DNA of 64,000 nt from Streptomyces gardneri (GTDB taxonomy: Bacteria; Actinomycetota; Actinomycetes; Streptomycetales; Streptomycetaceae). The notes below the pieces were generated by a model that worked only from the letters and a program-made list of their open reading frames with translations, was not told where the DNA came from and searched no databases. The stretch covers positions 21,847-85,846 of the forward strand of contig NZ_BJMN01000046.1 in NCBI RefSeq assembly GCF_006539185.1, in the 5' to 3' direction. Shown in pieces: positions 41,391-48,450 of the stretch. A program made the translations under genes and the position numbers. Every line of letters starts with the position of its first letter. The first letter of the stretch is position 1.

Positions 41391-41738
41391 GTGCCGACCT
41401 ACCAGTACCAGTGCACCGAGTGCGGCGAAGGCCTCGAGGCGGTGCAGAAGTTCACCGATGACGCGCTGACCGAATGCCCCAGCTGCCAGGGACGCCTGAA
41501 GAAGGTGTTCTCGGCCGTCGGCATCGTCTTCAAGGGCTCCGGCTTCTACCGGAACGACAGCCGCGGCTCGTCGTCCAGCAGCTCGCCGGCCGCGTCGAAG
41601 TCCTCGACCCCGTCGTCTTCGTCCTCGTCGTCCTCGACGTCGGACGCGAAGCCGGCCGCGTCGAGCTCGACCGCCACCGCGTCGTCCTCGTCTTCGTCTT
41701 CGTCGTCGAGCGCCGGGAGCTCGACCTCGGCAGCCTGA
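41391..41738 (+). CDS. FmdB-type zinc-ribbon protein with poly-Ser tail
   Basis: A 115-residue protein. Residues 1-50 are the FmdB/CxxC zinc ribbon: PTYQYQCTECG and ECPSCQG, with Cys at 8, 11, 29 and 32, followed by LKKVFSAVGIVFKGSGFYRND. Residues 58-115 are almost entirely Ser with Ala, Thr and Pro, encoded by repeated TCG/TCC/TCT codons. FmdB is a putative regulator of formamidase in methylotrophs; in streptomycetes its role is unknown. The GTG start has AGGAGGA six bases upstream. A 16-bp hairpin follows the stop. Confidence 0.9.
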   Translation: MPTYQYQCTECGEGLEAVQKFTDDALTECPSCQGRLKKVFSAVGIVFKGSGFYRNDSRGSSSSSSPAASKSSTPSSSSSSSSTSDAKPAASSSTATASSSSSSSSSSAGSSTSAA

Positions 41739-41750
41739 TCCGGTTCCTCA

Positions 41751-41787
41751 CCGAGGGCCCCGTCGCCGTACGCGACGGGGCCCTCGG
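41751..41787. terminator. Hairpin after the FmdB gene
   Basis: Perfect 16-bp stem (41751-41766 with 41772-41787) and 5-base loop, 12 bases past the stop. Only a short T run follows, as is usual in this genome. It ends 20 bases before the mtnP promoter hexamer. Confidence 0.8.
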
Positions 41788-41806
41788 CGTTTCCCCGCAC
41801 CGCCCG

Positions 41807-41812
41807 TAGGGT
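41807..41812 (+). promoter_or_regulatory. -10 hexamer of mtnP (leaderless candidate)
   Basis: TAGGGT, 7 bases before the ATG at 41820. The same bases could act as a weak ribosome site (AGGGTGA), so leaderless expression is a proposal. Confidence 0.45.
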
Positions 41813-41819
41813 GATCGCC

Positions 41820-42665
41820 ATGGCGACCCATGATGCGTACGCGGACATCGGCGTGATCGGCGGCTCCGGCTTCTACTCCTTCCTGGAGGACGTCACAGAG
41901 GTGTCCGTGGACACCCCGTACGGCAGCCCCAGCGACTCCCTCTTCCTCGGCGAGATCGCCGGCCGGCGAGTCGCCTTCCTCCCCCGCCACGGCCGCGGCC
42001 ACACCGTCCCGCCGCACCGGATCAACTACCGCGCCAACCTCTGGGCGCTGCGCTCCGTGGGCGTACGACAGGTCCTCGGACCCTGCGCCGTCGGCGGGCT
42101 CCGGGAGGAGTACGGGCCGGGCACCCTCGTCGTACCGGACCAGCTCGTCGACCGGACGAAGACCCGGGCGCAGACCTACTTCGACGGGGAGCCGCGGGCC
42201 GACGGAGCCGTGCCGAACGTCGTCCACGTGACCTTCGCCGACCCGTACTGCCCCGACGGGCGGCGGGTCGCGGTCAAGGCCGCCCGGGGGCGGGGCTGGG
42301 AGCCGGTCGACGGCGGCACGATGGTCGTGGTCGAGGGACCCCGCTTCTCCACCCGGGCCGAGTCGCGGTGGCACGCCGCCGCCGGCTGGTCGGTCGTCGG
42401 CATGACGGGGCACCCCGAGGCGGTCCTCGCCCGCGAGCTGGGCCTCTGCTACACCTCTCTCGCGCTGGTCACGGACCTGGACGCGGGCGCCGAGACCGGC
42501 GAGGGCGTCTCCCACGGCGAGGTGATGCGGGTGTTCGGCGAGAACGTGGGGCGGCTGCGGGACGTGCTGTTCGACGCGGTGGGCACGCTCCCGGCGACGG
42601 TCGACCGGGACTGCCTGTGCACGCACGCGCACGACGGCTGGAAGCTGGGGATCGAGCTGCCGTAG
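41820..42665 (+). CDS. mtnP: S-methyl-5'-thioadenosine phosphorylase family
   Basis: A 281-residue PNP/MTAP-type phosphorylase splitting methylthioadenosine (or a related nucleoside) with phosphate, part of methionine salvage. Visible are GVIGGSGFYSF at the N-terminus (phosphate-binding Ser), RHGRGHTVPPHRINYRANLWAL, EGPRFSTRAES and MTGHPEAVLARE, where MTAPs usually have M-T-x-x-P-E. Length is normal. The base specificity cannot be fixed: the HPEA sequence is between classical MTAP and bacterial variants. It is separated from FmdB by a terminator. Confidence 0.88.
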   Translation: MATHDAYADIGVIGGSGFYSFLEDVTEVSVDTPYGSPSDSLFLGEIAGRRVAFLPRHGRGHTVPPHRINYRANLWALRSVGVRQVLGPCAVGGLREEYGPGTLVVPDQLVDRTKTRAQTYFDGEPRADGAVPNVVHVTFADPYCPDGRRVAVKAARGRGWEPVDGGTMVVVEGPRFSTRAESRWHAAAGWSVVGMTGHPEAVLARELGLCYTSLALVTDLDAGAETGEGVSHGEVMRVFGENVGRLRDVLFDAVGTLPATVDRDCLCTHAHDGWKLGIELP

Positions 42666-42813
42666 GGGCCCTGCGGACCACCCCTCAAATCGCCCTTGCG
42701 GGTGAGGGAGTTGTCCACAGGCGGCGGGTGATCCACAGGCCGGAGCGGGGAGTCGGCGGGGTCGGGAGAGTGGGGCGTGGCCCTTCTCCCGACCAGGACA
42801 GGCGGTACCCGCG

Positions 42814-43431
42814 ATGACGACCAGGACGTCCCTTCCTTCCTTCCCTTCTCCCCCTTCTCGCCCTTCCCTCCCTTCCCCTCCCCCGCCCTTCTCGGCCTCC
42901 TCCGTTCCGGGGCCGTGCGTCGTGCCGGCCTTCGAGCCGGTACGGGGTCGGGGCGCACGACGCGGGCCCTTCAGGGCACTGCGGCGGGGGCGGCGCGCGC
43001 CGGTCGTGCTGCTCGCGCTGACGGTGGCGGCGCTGACGGCGGCGGGATCGGGAGCGGGAGCCGGCTGGGGTTCGGCATCAGGGTCGGGTGGCTCAGCGTC
43101 CGGGGCCGCCGTGACGCCTCGGGCGCGGCCGCCCGGCCCCGTCGCCGCGGTCCGGCTGGTGTCCGCGCCGGTGCGGATCGCCGACGCCGAGACCGTGCGG
43201 CTGCTGCGCGCCGGCGACCGGGTCGACGTGATCGCCGCGCCCAACTCCCCGATGGGCGGCGGTGGTGAGGCCCGTGTGGTGGCGACGGGCGCCCGAGTGG
43301 CCGAAGTTCCGCGCTCGGGCGAGACTCGTTCGGACGGAGGGGCACTCGTCGTCCTGTCCGTACCTCGGTCGACGGCGGCGGCGCTGGCAGGTGCCGGCGT
43401 CACCTCTCAACTGGCGGTGACGCTGTGCTGA
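42814..43431 (+). CDS. RcpC/CpaB-like domain protein
   Basis: A 205-residue protein. The first ~55 residues are Pro/Ser/Arg-rich, then one membrane helix (VVLLALTVAALTAAGSGAG, residues ~64-82), then an RcpC/CpaB-like beta domain (VRIADAETVRLLRAGDRVDVIAA, then GALVVLSVPRSTAAALAGAG). RcpC/CpaB proteins are periplasmic parts of Flp/Tad pilus systems. No other pilus gene is near, so this is an orphan with unknown function. The upstream region contains long CCCTTC tracts, and the true start could be further in. Confidence 0.75.
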   Translation: MTTRTSLPSFPSPPSRPSLPSPPPPFSASSVPGPCVVPAFEPVRGRGARRGPFRALRRGRRAPVVLLALTVAALTAAGSGAGAGWGSASGSGGSASGAAVTPRARPPGPVAAVRLVSAPVRIADAETVRLLRAGDRVDVIAAPNSPMGGGGEARVVATGARVAEVPRSGETRSDGGALVVLSVPRSTAAALAGAGVTSQLAVTLC

Positions 43432-43548
43432 TTCGCACTGACTCCCTGTCAAGTCACCGGTCCGTGTGTACGGATTGGACGCCTCTGCACCGTTCACGGC
43501 GTAATGGCTCCGCACACAGCACACATGACGAGAACGAAAGGCACCTTG

Positions 43549-44082
43549 GTGGCCGAGAATAAGGAAAGCTTGCTCGGAGGCTTCAAGGCCTTCCTGATGC
43601 GTGGCAACGTGATCGACCTGGCGGTCGCGGTCGTGATCGGCGCCGCGTTCACCAACATCGTGAACTCGGTCGTCAAGGGCATCATCAACCCGGTCGTCGG
43701 TGCCTTCGGCACGAAGGACCTGGAGAGCTACTCGTCCTGCATCAAGGGCAGCTGCGTGGTGGTCAACGGCGAGGTGCAGGGCGTCCAGCTCCAGTGGGGC
43801 CTGGTCTTCAGCGCGATGCTGAGCTTCCTGATCACCGCGGGCGTCGTCTACTTCCTGATGGTCCTGCCGATGGCCAAGATCCTCGCCAAGCGCGCGGCGC
43901 ACGACAAGGCGAGGGAAGGCGTCGCGGAGACCATGGAGATCAGCGAGCTGGAGGTGCTCAAGGAGATCCGCGACCACCTCGTCGCCCAGCGCGGCCCGTC
44001 CGTGGGTGCGGGCACGGGCGCCACACCGAGCTCCAACGGGTCGGGCTCAAGTACGGCCTCGGGGACGCACCCCACCTCCTGA
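43549..44082 (+). CDS. mscL: Large-conductance mechanosensitive channel MscL
   Basis: A 177-residue MscL. After the N-terminal amphipathic helix (LLGGFKAFLMRGNV), helix 1 (VIDLAVAVVIGAAFTNIVNSVVKGIINP) contains the conserved pore residues, then a loop with two Cys (SSCIKGSCVVV) not present in most MscL, helix 2 (LVFSAMLSFLITAGVVYFLMVLPM) and a C-terminal helix. It opens under membrane tension to release solutes in osmotic downshock. GTG 43549 with AAAGG upstream is preferred; an in-frame ATG at 43525 would add eight residues. The C-terminus has a Ser/Gly/Thr tail. Confidence 0.94.
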   Translation: MAENKESLLGGFKAFLMRGNVIDLAVAVVIGAAFTNIVNSVVKGIINPVVGAFGTKDLESYSSCIKGSCVVVNGEVQGVQLQWGLVFSAMLSFLITAGVVYFLMVLPMAKILAKRAAHDKAREGVAETMEISELEVLKEIRDHLVAQRGPSVGAGTGATPSSNGSGSSTASGTHPTS

Positions 44083-44101
44083 CCGGCGGCGCGCGCCGGG
44101 A

Positions 44102-44323
44102 TCAGAGGTGGTGCGGCGGCTTCTCGTCGAGGAAGCGCGCAAGGTCGGCGGCGCTGTCGCCGCCTGCTGGAGGCCGCTCGCCCCACCCGCGGTCCGTGTC
44201 GTCCGCGGACTGCTGGTCCAGCGGATCGTCGAAGACGAGTACCGGCTTCGGTGCGTTCTCGGGGCTGGGCAGAGAGCCGGGTCGCTTCGCGTCTCGCGGT
44301 CCGTGGGCGGGGGCGGTACTCAT
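44102..44323 (-). CDS. Conserved small acidic protein
   Basis: A 73-residue hydrophilic protein with no membrane segment. The core KPVLVFDDPLDQQSADDTDRGWGE and the C-terminal AADLARFLDEKPPHH look conserved rather than random, and the frame shows normal Streptomyces third-base bias. I recall similar small proteins beside mscL in other streptomycetes, but no domain is known. It is convergent with mscL, with a short CCGGCG/CGCCGG hairpin (44083-44099) between. Confidence 0.7.
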   Translation of the reverse strand: MSTAPAHGPRDAKRPGSLPSPENAPKPVLVFDDPLDQQSADDTDRGWGERPPAGGDSAADLARFLDEKPPHHL

Positions 44324-44407
44324 ACCTTCAGGGTACGCCGCTCCCGCCGCCCCGTACCCCGCCTCGTACCGCTCTGATCAGCGGATCTCGGCTCGGCGGA
44401 TCCCGGC

Positions 44408-44830
44408 TCAGCGGTCCTTCGGGTCGATGAGCCAGATACCGAGCACGACCAGGAACGACAGGACGAGGAAGCCGGCGCCCCACCACGCGGTGCCGGTGTC
44501 GCCCGTCATCCACTCGTCCACCACGATCGTCAGCCCCCAGAGCTGGCCGATGACGACCGTGAGTGCCAGCGTGAGACGGGCGGACAGCTTCGAGGAGCGC
44601 TCCGGCTCCTGCTCCGTACCGGCCCCGGGTCCCGGACCGGTGTGCCGGATCCGGGGGTCGCCGTAACCGCTGGTGGGCCGGATCTGCGGGTAGCGCTCGT
44701 GCACCGGCCGGTTCAGGCGCGGCTGGGCGCTGCCGGGGGTGTACGCGGGAGGCCTGGGCGGCTCCGGCGCCCCCGCCGCCTCAGGCACCTCAGGGGCCCC
44801 GGGGTCCCTCGGGAACGGGGTCTCGCTCAT
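44408..44830 (-). CDS. Small membrane protein at the end of the redox operon
   Basis: A 140-residue protein. Residues 1-75 are Pro/Glu/Arg-rich and cytoplasmic; residues ~83-105 and ~115-135 are two membrane helices (LTLALTVVIGQLWGLTIVVDEWM and WGAGFLVLSFLVVLGIWLI), ending in DPKDR. Its ATG overlaps the Rieske stop as ATGA, making it the last gene of the molybdoenzyme operon. It might be a small accessory subunit, but similar proteins are widespread in streptomycetes, so the overlap may reflect chance joining. Confidence 0.72.
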   Translation of the reverse strand: MSETPFPRDPGAPEVPEAAGAPEPPRPPAYTPGSAQPRLNRPVHERYPQIRPTSGYGDPRIRHTGPGPGAGTEQEPERSSKLSARLTLALTVVIGQLWGLTIVVDEWMTGDTGTAWWGAGFLVLSFLVVLGIWLIDPKDR

Positions 44831-45522
44831 GTCCGCTCACTCCTCTCGGCCGCCTTCGGGCCCGGGCCCGAAGGGGCCGTCTTCCGCGCCGGACCGGCCG
44901 GACCGGCCGGTCCTCCCGCGCCGAAGCCGGGGCAGCCGGGACGGTCGTCGCCGTTCTGGCGGCAGAAGCCCTCGACGAGGCTCTCGCCCGAGCGGGCCGT
45001 GCCGATCGCCCAGACACTGCCGTCGACCTGCTCGACGAGGATCACCTTCGGCAGGCCCCTCGGCGGCGGACCTGCGGTGACCTCTCCCGTACGGGCGTCG
45101 AAGATCCCCTCGTGGCAGGGGCAGTACAGCTCTCCCTCGCTCCCCCGCTCCTTGCGCCACAGCACGGCGCAGGCGAGGTGGGTACAGACGGCGGAGTAGC
45201 CGGCGAGGGTGCCGTCGTCCATGCGGACGGCGATGGCCCGGTCCTCGTCGCCCGGGTAGCGGAAGGCGAGCGACTCCCCCGGCTCGATCCGGTCGGCGAC
45301 CTTCTTCGGCTCGGGGGCCCCGTCGCTGTCGCCGTGGCGGTGCAGGATGCCGGAGGCGACGGCGACGCCGCCGACGGCCAGGCCGCCGGAGACGGTGGCG
45401 ACGATCCGCAGATAGTCGCGGCGGGTGGTGAGGGAGTCGGCGGCGATCCGGTCGCGGAGCGCCTCCTGAGCCGCGTCGGCGCGGGGGTCCGGCGCGGGCG
45501 GCTGGGGGTCGGTGACGCTCAT
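44827..45522 (-). CDS. Rieske [2Fe-2S] protein with Tat-type anchor
   Basis: A 231-residue Rieske protein. Residues 33-60 are a Tat-like anchor (TRRDYLR then a hydrophobic stretch to about 60). Cluster ligands are Cys113 and His115 (CTH) and Cys134 and His137 (CPCH), with Cys118 and Cys136 placed to form the usual disulfide. After residue 185 there is an extra tail with two Cys (FCRQNGDDRPGCPG) and then a Gly/Pro/Ala-rich end. It would carry electrons outside the membrane. Its start ATG overlaps the ferredoxin stop (ATGA), so it is part of the molybdoenzyme operon, an unusual partner for such enzymes. Confidence 0.9.
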   Translation of the reverse strand: MSVTDPQPPAPDPRADAAQEALRDRIAADSLTTRRDYLRIVATVSGGLAVGGVAVASGILHRHGDSDGAPEPKKVADRIEPGESLAFRYPGDEDRAIAVRMDDGTLAGYSAVCTHLACAVLWRKERGSEGELYCPCHEGIFDARTGEVTAGPPPRGLPKVILVEQVDGSVWAIGTARSGESLVEGFCRQNGDDRPGCPGFGAGGPAGPAGPARKTAPSGPGPKAAERSERT

Positions 45523-46118
45523 CGGACGTCCCTTCCGTTGATCTCGACGACGGGAAGCCCACCCGGGACCGGCCACTGGACCTTGTCGGCGGGGACGACC
45601 ATGGCGACGCCGGTGGTCACGGTGGTCGTGCCGAAGGTGAAGGAGTCGGCGACCTGGACACCGGGGCGTTCCGCCTGGAGCTCTTCGAGGGTTCCGTAGA
45701 AGAGGGCGCCGGTGGGGCAGACGGTGGCGCACATGGGGGCGAGGCCGTAGGCGGTGCGGTCGTAGCAGAGGTTGCACTTCATCTGGAGCTTCGCCTGGAG
45801 GTCGATCTTGGGGACGCCGAAGGGGCAGGCGTTGACGCAGTTGGCGCAGCCGATGCAGCGGGTGGTGTCGGCCTGCTGCACGACGCCGTCGGCGGTGACG
45901 AGGATCGCGTCGGCGGGGCAGACCTCGGCGCAGGGGGCGACGGGGTCCTCGCAGTGCATGCAGACGGTGGGGAGGGAGGCGACGGAGTGGCCCTCGTCGG
46001 GGTAGTCGAGGTGGATCATCGACTTGCCGCGGTGGGAGTCGCATTCGCGGCAGGCGGAGACGCAGGCCTGGCAGCCGATGCAGCGGCCCGGGTCGATGAA
46101 GATCGTGCGGCCCATCAT
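45519..46118 (-). CDS. Four-cluster 4Fe-4S ferredoxin subunit (FdhB/DmsB type)
   Basis: A 199-residue electron-transfer subunit with 16 Cys in four groups: 13/16/19/23, 53/56/63/67, 88/91/94/98 and 115/118/130/134, enough for four [4Fe-4S] clusters. This is the DmsB/NrfC/FdhB layout that passes electrons between a molybdenum subunit and a membrane subunit. No Tat signal is present, so it works in the cytoplasm or travels with a partner. It lies 7 bases after the molybdoenzyme gene and overlaps the Rieske gene. Either of two adjacent ATGs could be the start. Confidence 0.92.
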   Translation of the reverse strand: MMGRTIFIDPGRCIGCQACVSACRECDSHRGKSMIHLDYPDEGHSVASLPTVCMHCEDPVAPCAEVCPADAILVTADGVVQQADTTRCIGCANCVNACPFGVPKIDLQAKLQMKCNLCYDRTAYGLAPMCATVCPTGALFYGTLEELQAERPGVQVADSFTFGTTTVTTGVAMVVPADKVQWPVPGGLPVVEINGRDVR

Positions 46119-46125
46119 GTGCGGG

Positions 46126-48450
46126 TCAGCTCCTCTCCGCGGTGCCGCGGCCCTGGGGGGAAGTCGGGGGCAGCGGGTCGAGGCGGGAGACCTGGGTCTC
46201 CGGGTAGGCCTGCTGTCCGGGGGCGGTGGGCGGTGCGGGGACCTCGTCGACGCGTTCGGCGGCCTCGATGCGGGCGGCGCAGACCTTGTACTCCGGGATC
46301 TTGGAGCGTGGGTCGAGGGCGTCGATGGTGAGGGCGTTGGCCGCGGTGGGGACGGGCCAGTGATAGGGGACGAAGACAGTGTCGGGGCGGATGGCCTCGG
46401 TGACGAGGGCGGGGAAGACCTCGCTGCCGCGGCGGGTGACGACCCGGACGGGGTCGCCGTTGCGGAAGCCGTGGGAGGGGTGGACCTCGACCCAGGGGCG
46501 GGGTGTCTGTTCGACGAGGGCGCCGAGCCGACGGGTCTGGTTGCCGGAGAGGAAGTGGGCGACGGTCCGGCCGGTGGTGAGCGAGAGGGGGTACTCCTCG
46601 CTGTACGGGTCCATGGGCGGGTGCCACTCGACGACCTGCATGTGGATCGTGCCGTCGGGGTGGTAGGTGCGGCCGTCCTCGAAGAGGCGGGGGGTGCCGG
46701 GGTGCTCGGTGCTCGGGCAGGGCCAGGCGATGCCGCCGGTCTCCTCCAGGCGTTCGTAGGTGATGCCGTAGTAGTCGTTGACCGTGCCGGCGGAGGCGAT
46801 GCGGAGCTCCTCGAAGACGGAGCGGGAGTCCGGGAAGTCGAACTTGTCGCCCGCGCCGAGCCGCTTGGCGAGTTCGCACATGACCCAGGTGTCGGTGCGG
46901 ACACCGGCGGGGGGCTCCTGGGCCTTGTTGTGCTTGACGACCCGGGCCTCGGCGTTGGCCATGACGCCTTCGTCCTCGGCCCAGACGGTGACGGGGAAGA
47001 CGACGTGGGCGTTGGCCGCGGTCTCGGAGAGGAAGAAGTCGAACTGGGCGTGGAACTCGAGGGTGTCGTAGCCGTCCTTGACGGTGGCGTAGTTCGGCAG
47101 GGAGACGAAGGGGTTGTTGCAGATGCCGACGAGGCCGCGGATCTCCTGGCGTTGCATCTGCCAGACCATCTCCATCATGGAGGTGCCGGCGAGCGGGAGT
47201 TCGGCCTCGTCGATGCCCCAGATCTCGCAGATCTGGCGGCGGTGCTCGGGGTTGGTGATGGAGCGGCCGCCGGGCAGCAGGTCGGACTTCTGGCCGTGTT
47301 CGCGGCCGCCCTGGCCGTTGCCCTGGCCGGTGATGGTGCCGTAGCCGGCGCCGGGCTTGCCGATGTTCCCGGTGGCGACGCAGAGGTTGATGATCGAGAG
47401 GCAGTTCTCGACGCCCTGGGAGTGGTGCTCGACACCGCGGGCGTGCCAGGCCATGGCCTTCCCGGCGCCGGCGAACATGCGGGCGACCTGGACGATCTGC
47501 TCCTCGGGCACGCCGCAGATCGTGGCGGCGCGGGAGGGCGGATAGTCGGCGACGGTCTTCTTGACCTCGGCCCAGCCGCTGGTGTGGGCGGCGAGGTAGG
47601 CCTCGTCGGTGAGGCCCTCGGCGACGACGACGTGGAGGACGGCGTTGAAGAAGGCGGAGTCCGTGCCGGGCTTGATCGCGACGTGGACGTCGGCGGTGCG
47701 GGCGATGGCCGTCTCGCGGGGGTCGACGACGATCAGACTGGCCCCCCGGTCGCGGGCTCCCCACAGGTACTGGGTCATGACCGGGAAGCACTCGCCGACG
47801 TTGGAGCCGGCGATGAGGAGGCAGTCGGTGAGGAGGATGTCGGAGAAGGGGTTGCCGGCGCGGTCGATGCCGAAGGCGAGCTTGTTGGCTCCGGCGGCGG
47901 AGACCATGCAGAGGCGGCCGTTGTAGTCCACGTGCTTGGACTTGAGGGCGACGCGGGCGAACTTGCCGACGAGGTAGGTCTTCTCGGAGAAGAGACTGGC
48001 GCCGCCGAGGAGCCCGAAGGCGTCGTTGCCGTACTCGCCCTGGATGCGGCGGATCTCGGCGACGGTGTGGTCGAGGGCCTCGTCCCAGCTGACCTCGCGG
48101 AACTCCTCGTCGCGGTTCCGCCGCATGAGGGGCGCGGTGAGCCGGTCGGGGTGGTTGACCTGCTGGTAGGCGTTGATGCCCTTGGGGCAGAGCCGCATCC
48201 GGTTGATGTCGTGGTTGCGGGGCTCGACGCCGAAGACCTTGCCGCCGCGGTCGACGCGGAGGTACATGCCGCACTGGACGCCGCAGAAGCAGCAGTGGGT
48301 GGGGACGAGGGTCTCGCCGTTCTGGTCGGCGTGCCAGCGGTCGGCCGGGATGCCGCCGGCGTCACGGAAGGCACGGGTGCCGGGCGGGGCGAGGGAGGGG
48401 TCGAGCGGCAGCGGCTGCCCTGAGGTGGTCGCGGGGTCGGTCGCGGTCAC
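46126..48450 (-). CDS. Molybdopterin oxidoreductase, NasA/NarB-like (nitrate reductase or formate dehydrogenase)
   Basis: A 774-residue molybdo-bis-PGD enzyme. The N-terminal [4Fe-4S] ligands are Cys53, Cys56, Cys60 and Cys88. The likely molybdenum ligand is Cys181 in NGRLCMVSA. The following Met matches assimilatory nitrate reductases (RLCM-S-A), whereas formate dehydrogenases usually have Cys/Sec-His. Later segments (GTDSAFFNA, HARGVEHH, GNIGKPGAGYG, LTTGRTVAHFLSGNQTRR) are typical of the family. No Tat signal is seen, so it is cytoplasmic. GTG start overlaps the membrane-subunit stop (GTGA). Nitrate reduction is favoured by narK nearby, formate oxidation by pflB nearby; the sequence favours the former. 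Confidence 0.85.
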   Translation of the reverse strand: MTATDPATTSGQPLPLDPSLAPPGTRAFRDAGGIPADRWHADQNGETLVPTHCCFCGVQCGMYLRVDRGGKVFGVEPRNHDINRMRLCPKGINAYQQVNHPDRLTAPLMRRNRDEEFREVSWDEALDHTVAEIRRIQGEYGNDAFGLLGGASLFSEKTYLVGKFARVALKSKHVDYNGRLCMVSAAGANKLAFGIDRAGNPFSDILLTDCLLIAGSNVGECFPVMTQYLWGARDRGASLIVVDPRETAIARTADVHVAIKPGTDSAFFNAVLHVVVAEGLTDEAYLAAHTSGWAEVKKTVADYPPSRAATICGVPEEQIVQVARMFAGAGKAMAWHARGVEHHSQGVENCLSIINLCVATGNIGKPGAGYGTITGQGNGQGGREHGQKSDLLPGGRSITNPEHRRQICEIWGIDEAELPLAGTSMMEMVWQMQRQEIRGLVGICNNPFVSLPNYATVKDGYDTLEFHAQFDFFLSETAANAHVVFPVTVWAEDEGVMANAEARVVKHNKAQEPPAGVRTDTWVMCELAKRLGAGDKFDFPDSRSVFEELRIASAGTVNDYYGITYERLEETGGIAWPCPSTEHPGTPRLFEDGRTYHPDGTIHMQVVEWHPPMDPYSEEYPLSLTTGRTVAHFLSGNQTRRLGALVEQTPRPWVEVHPSHGFRNGDPVRVVTRRGSEVFPALVTEAIRPDTVFVPYHWPVPTAANALTIDALDPRSKIPEYKVCAARIEAAERVDEVPAPPTAPGQQAYPETQVSRLDPLPPTSPQGRGTAERS

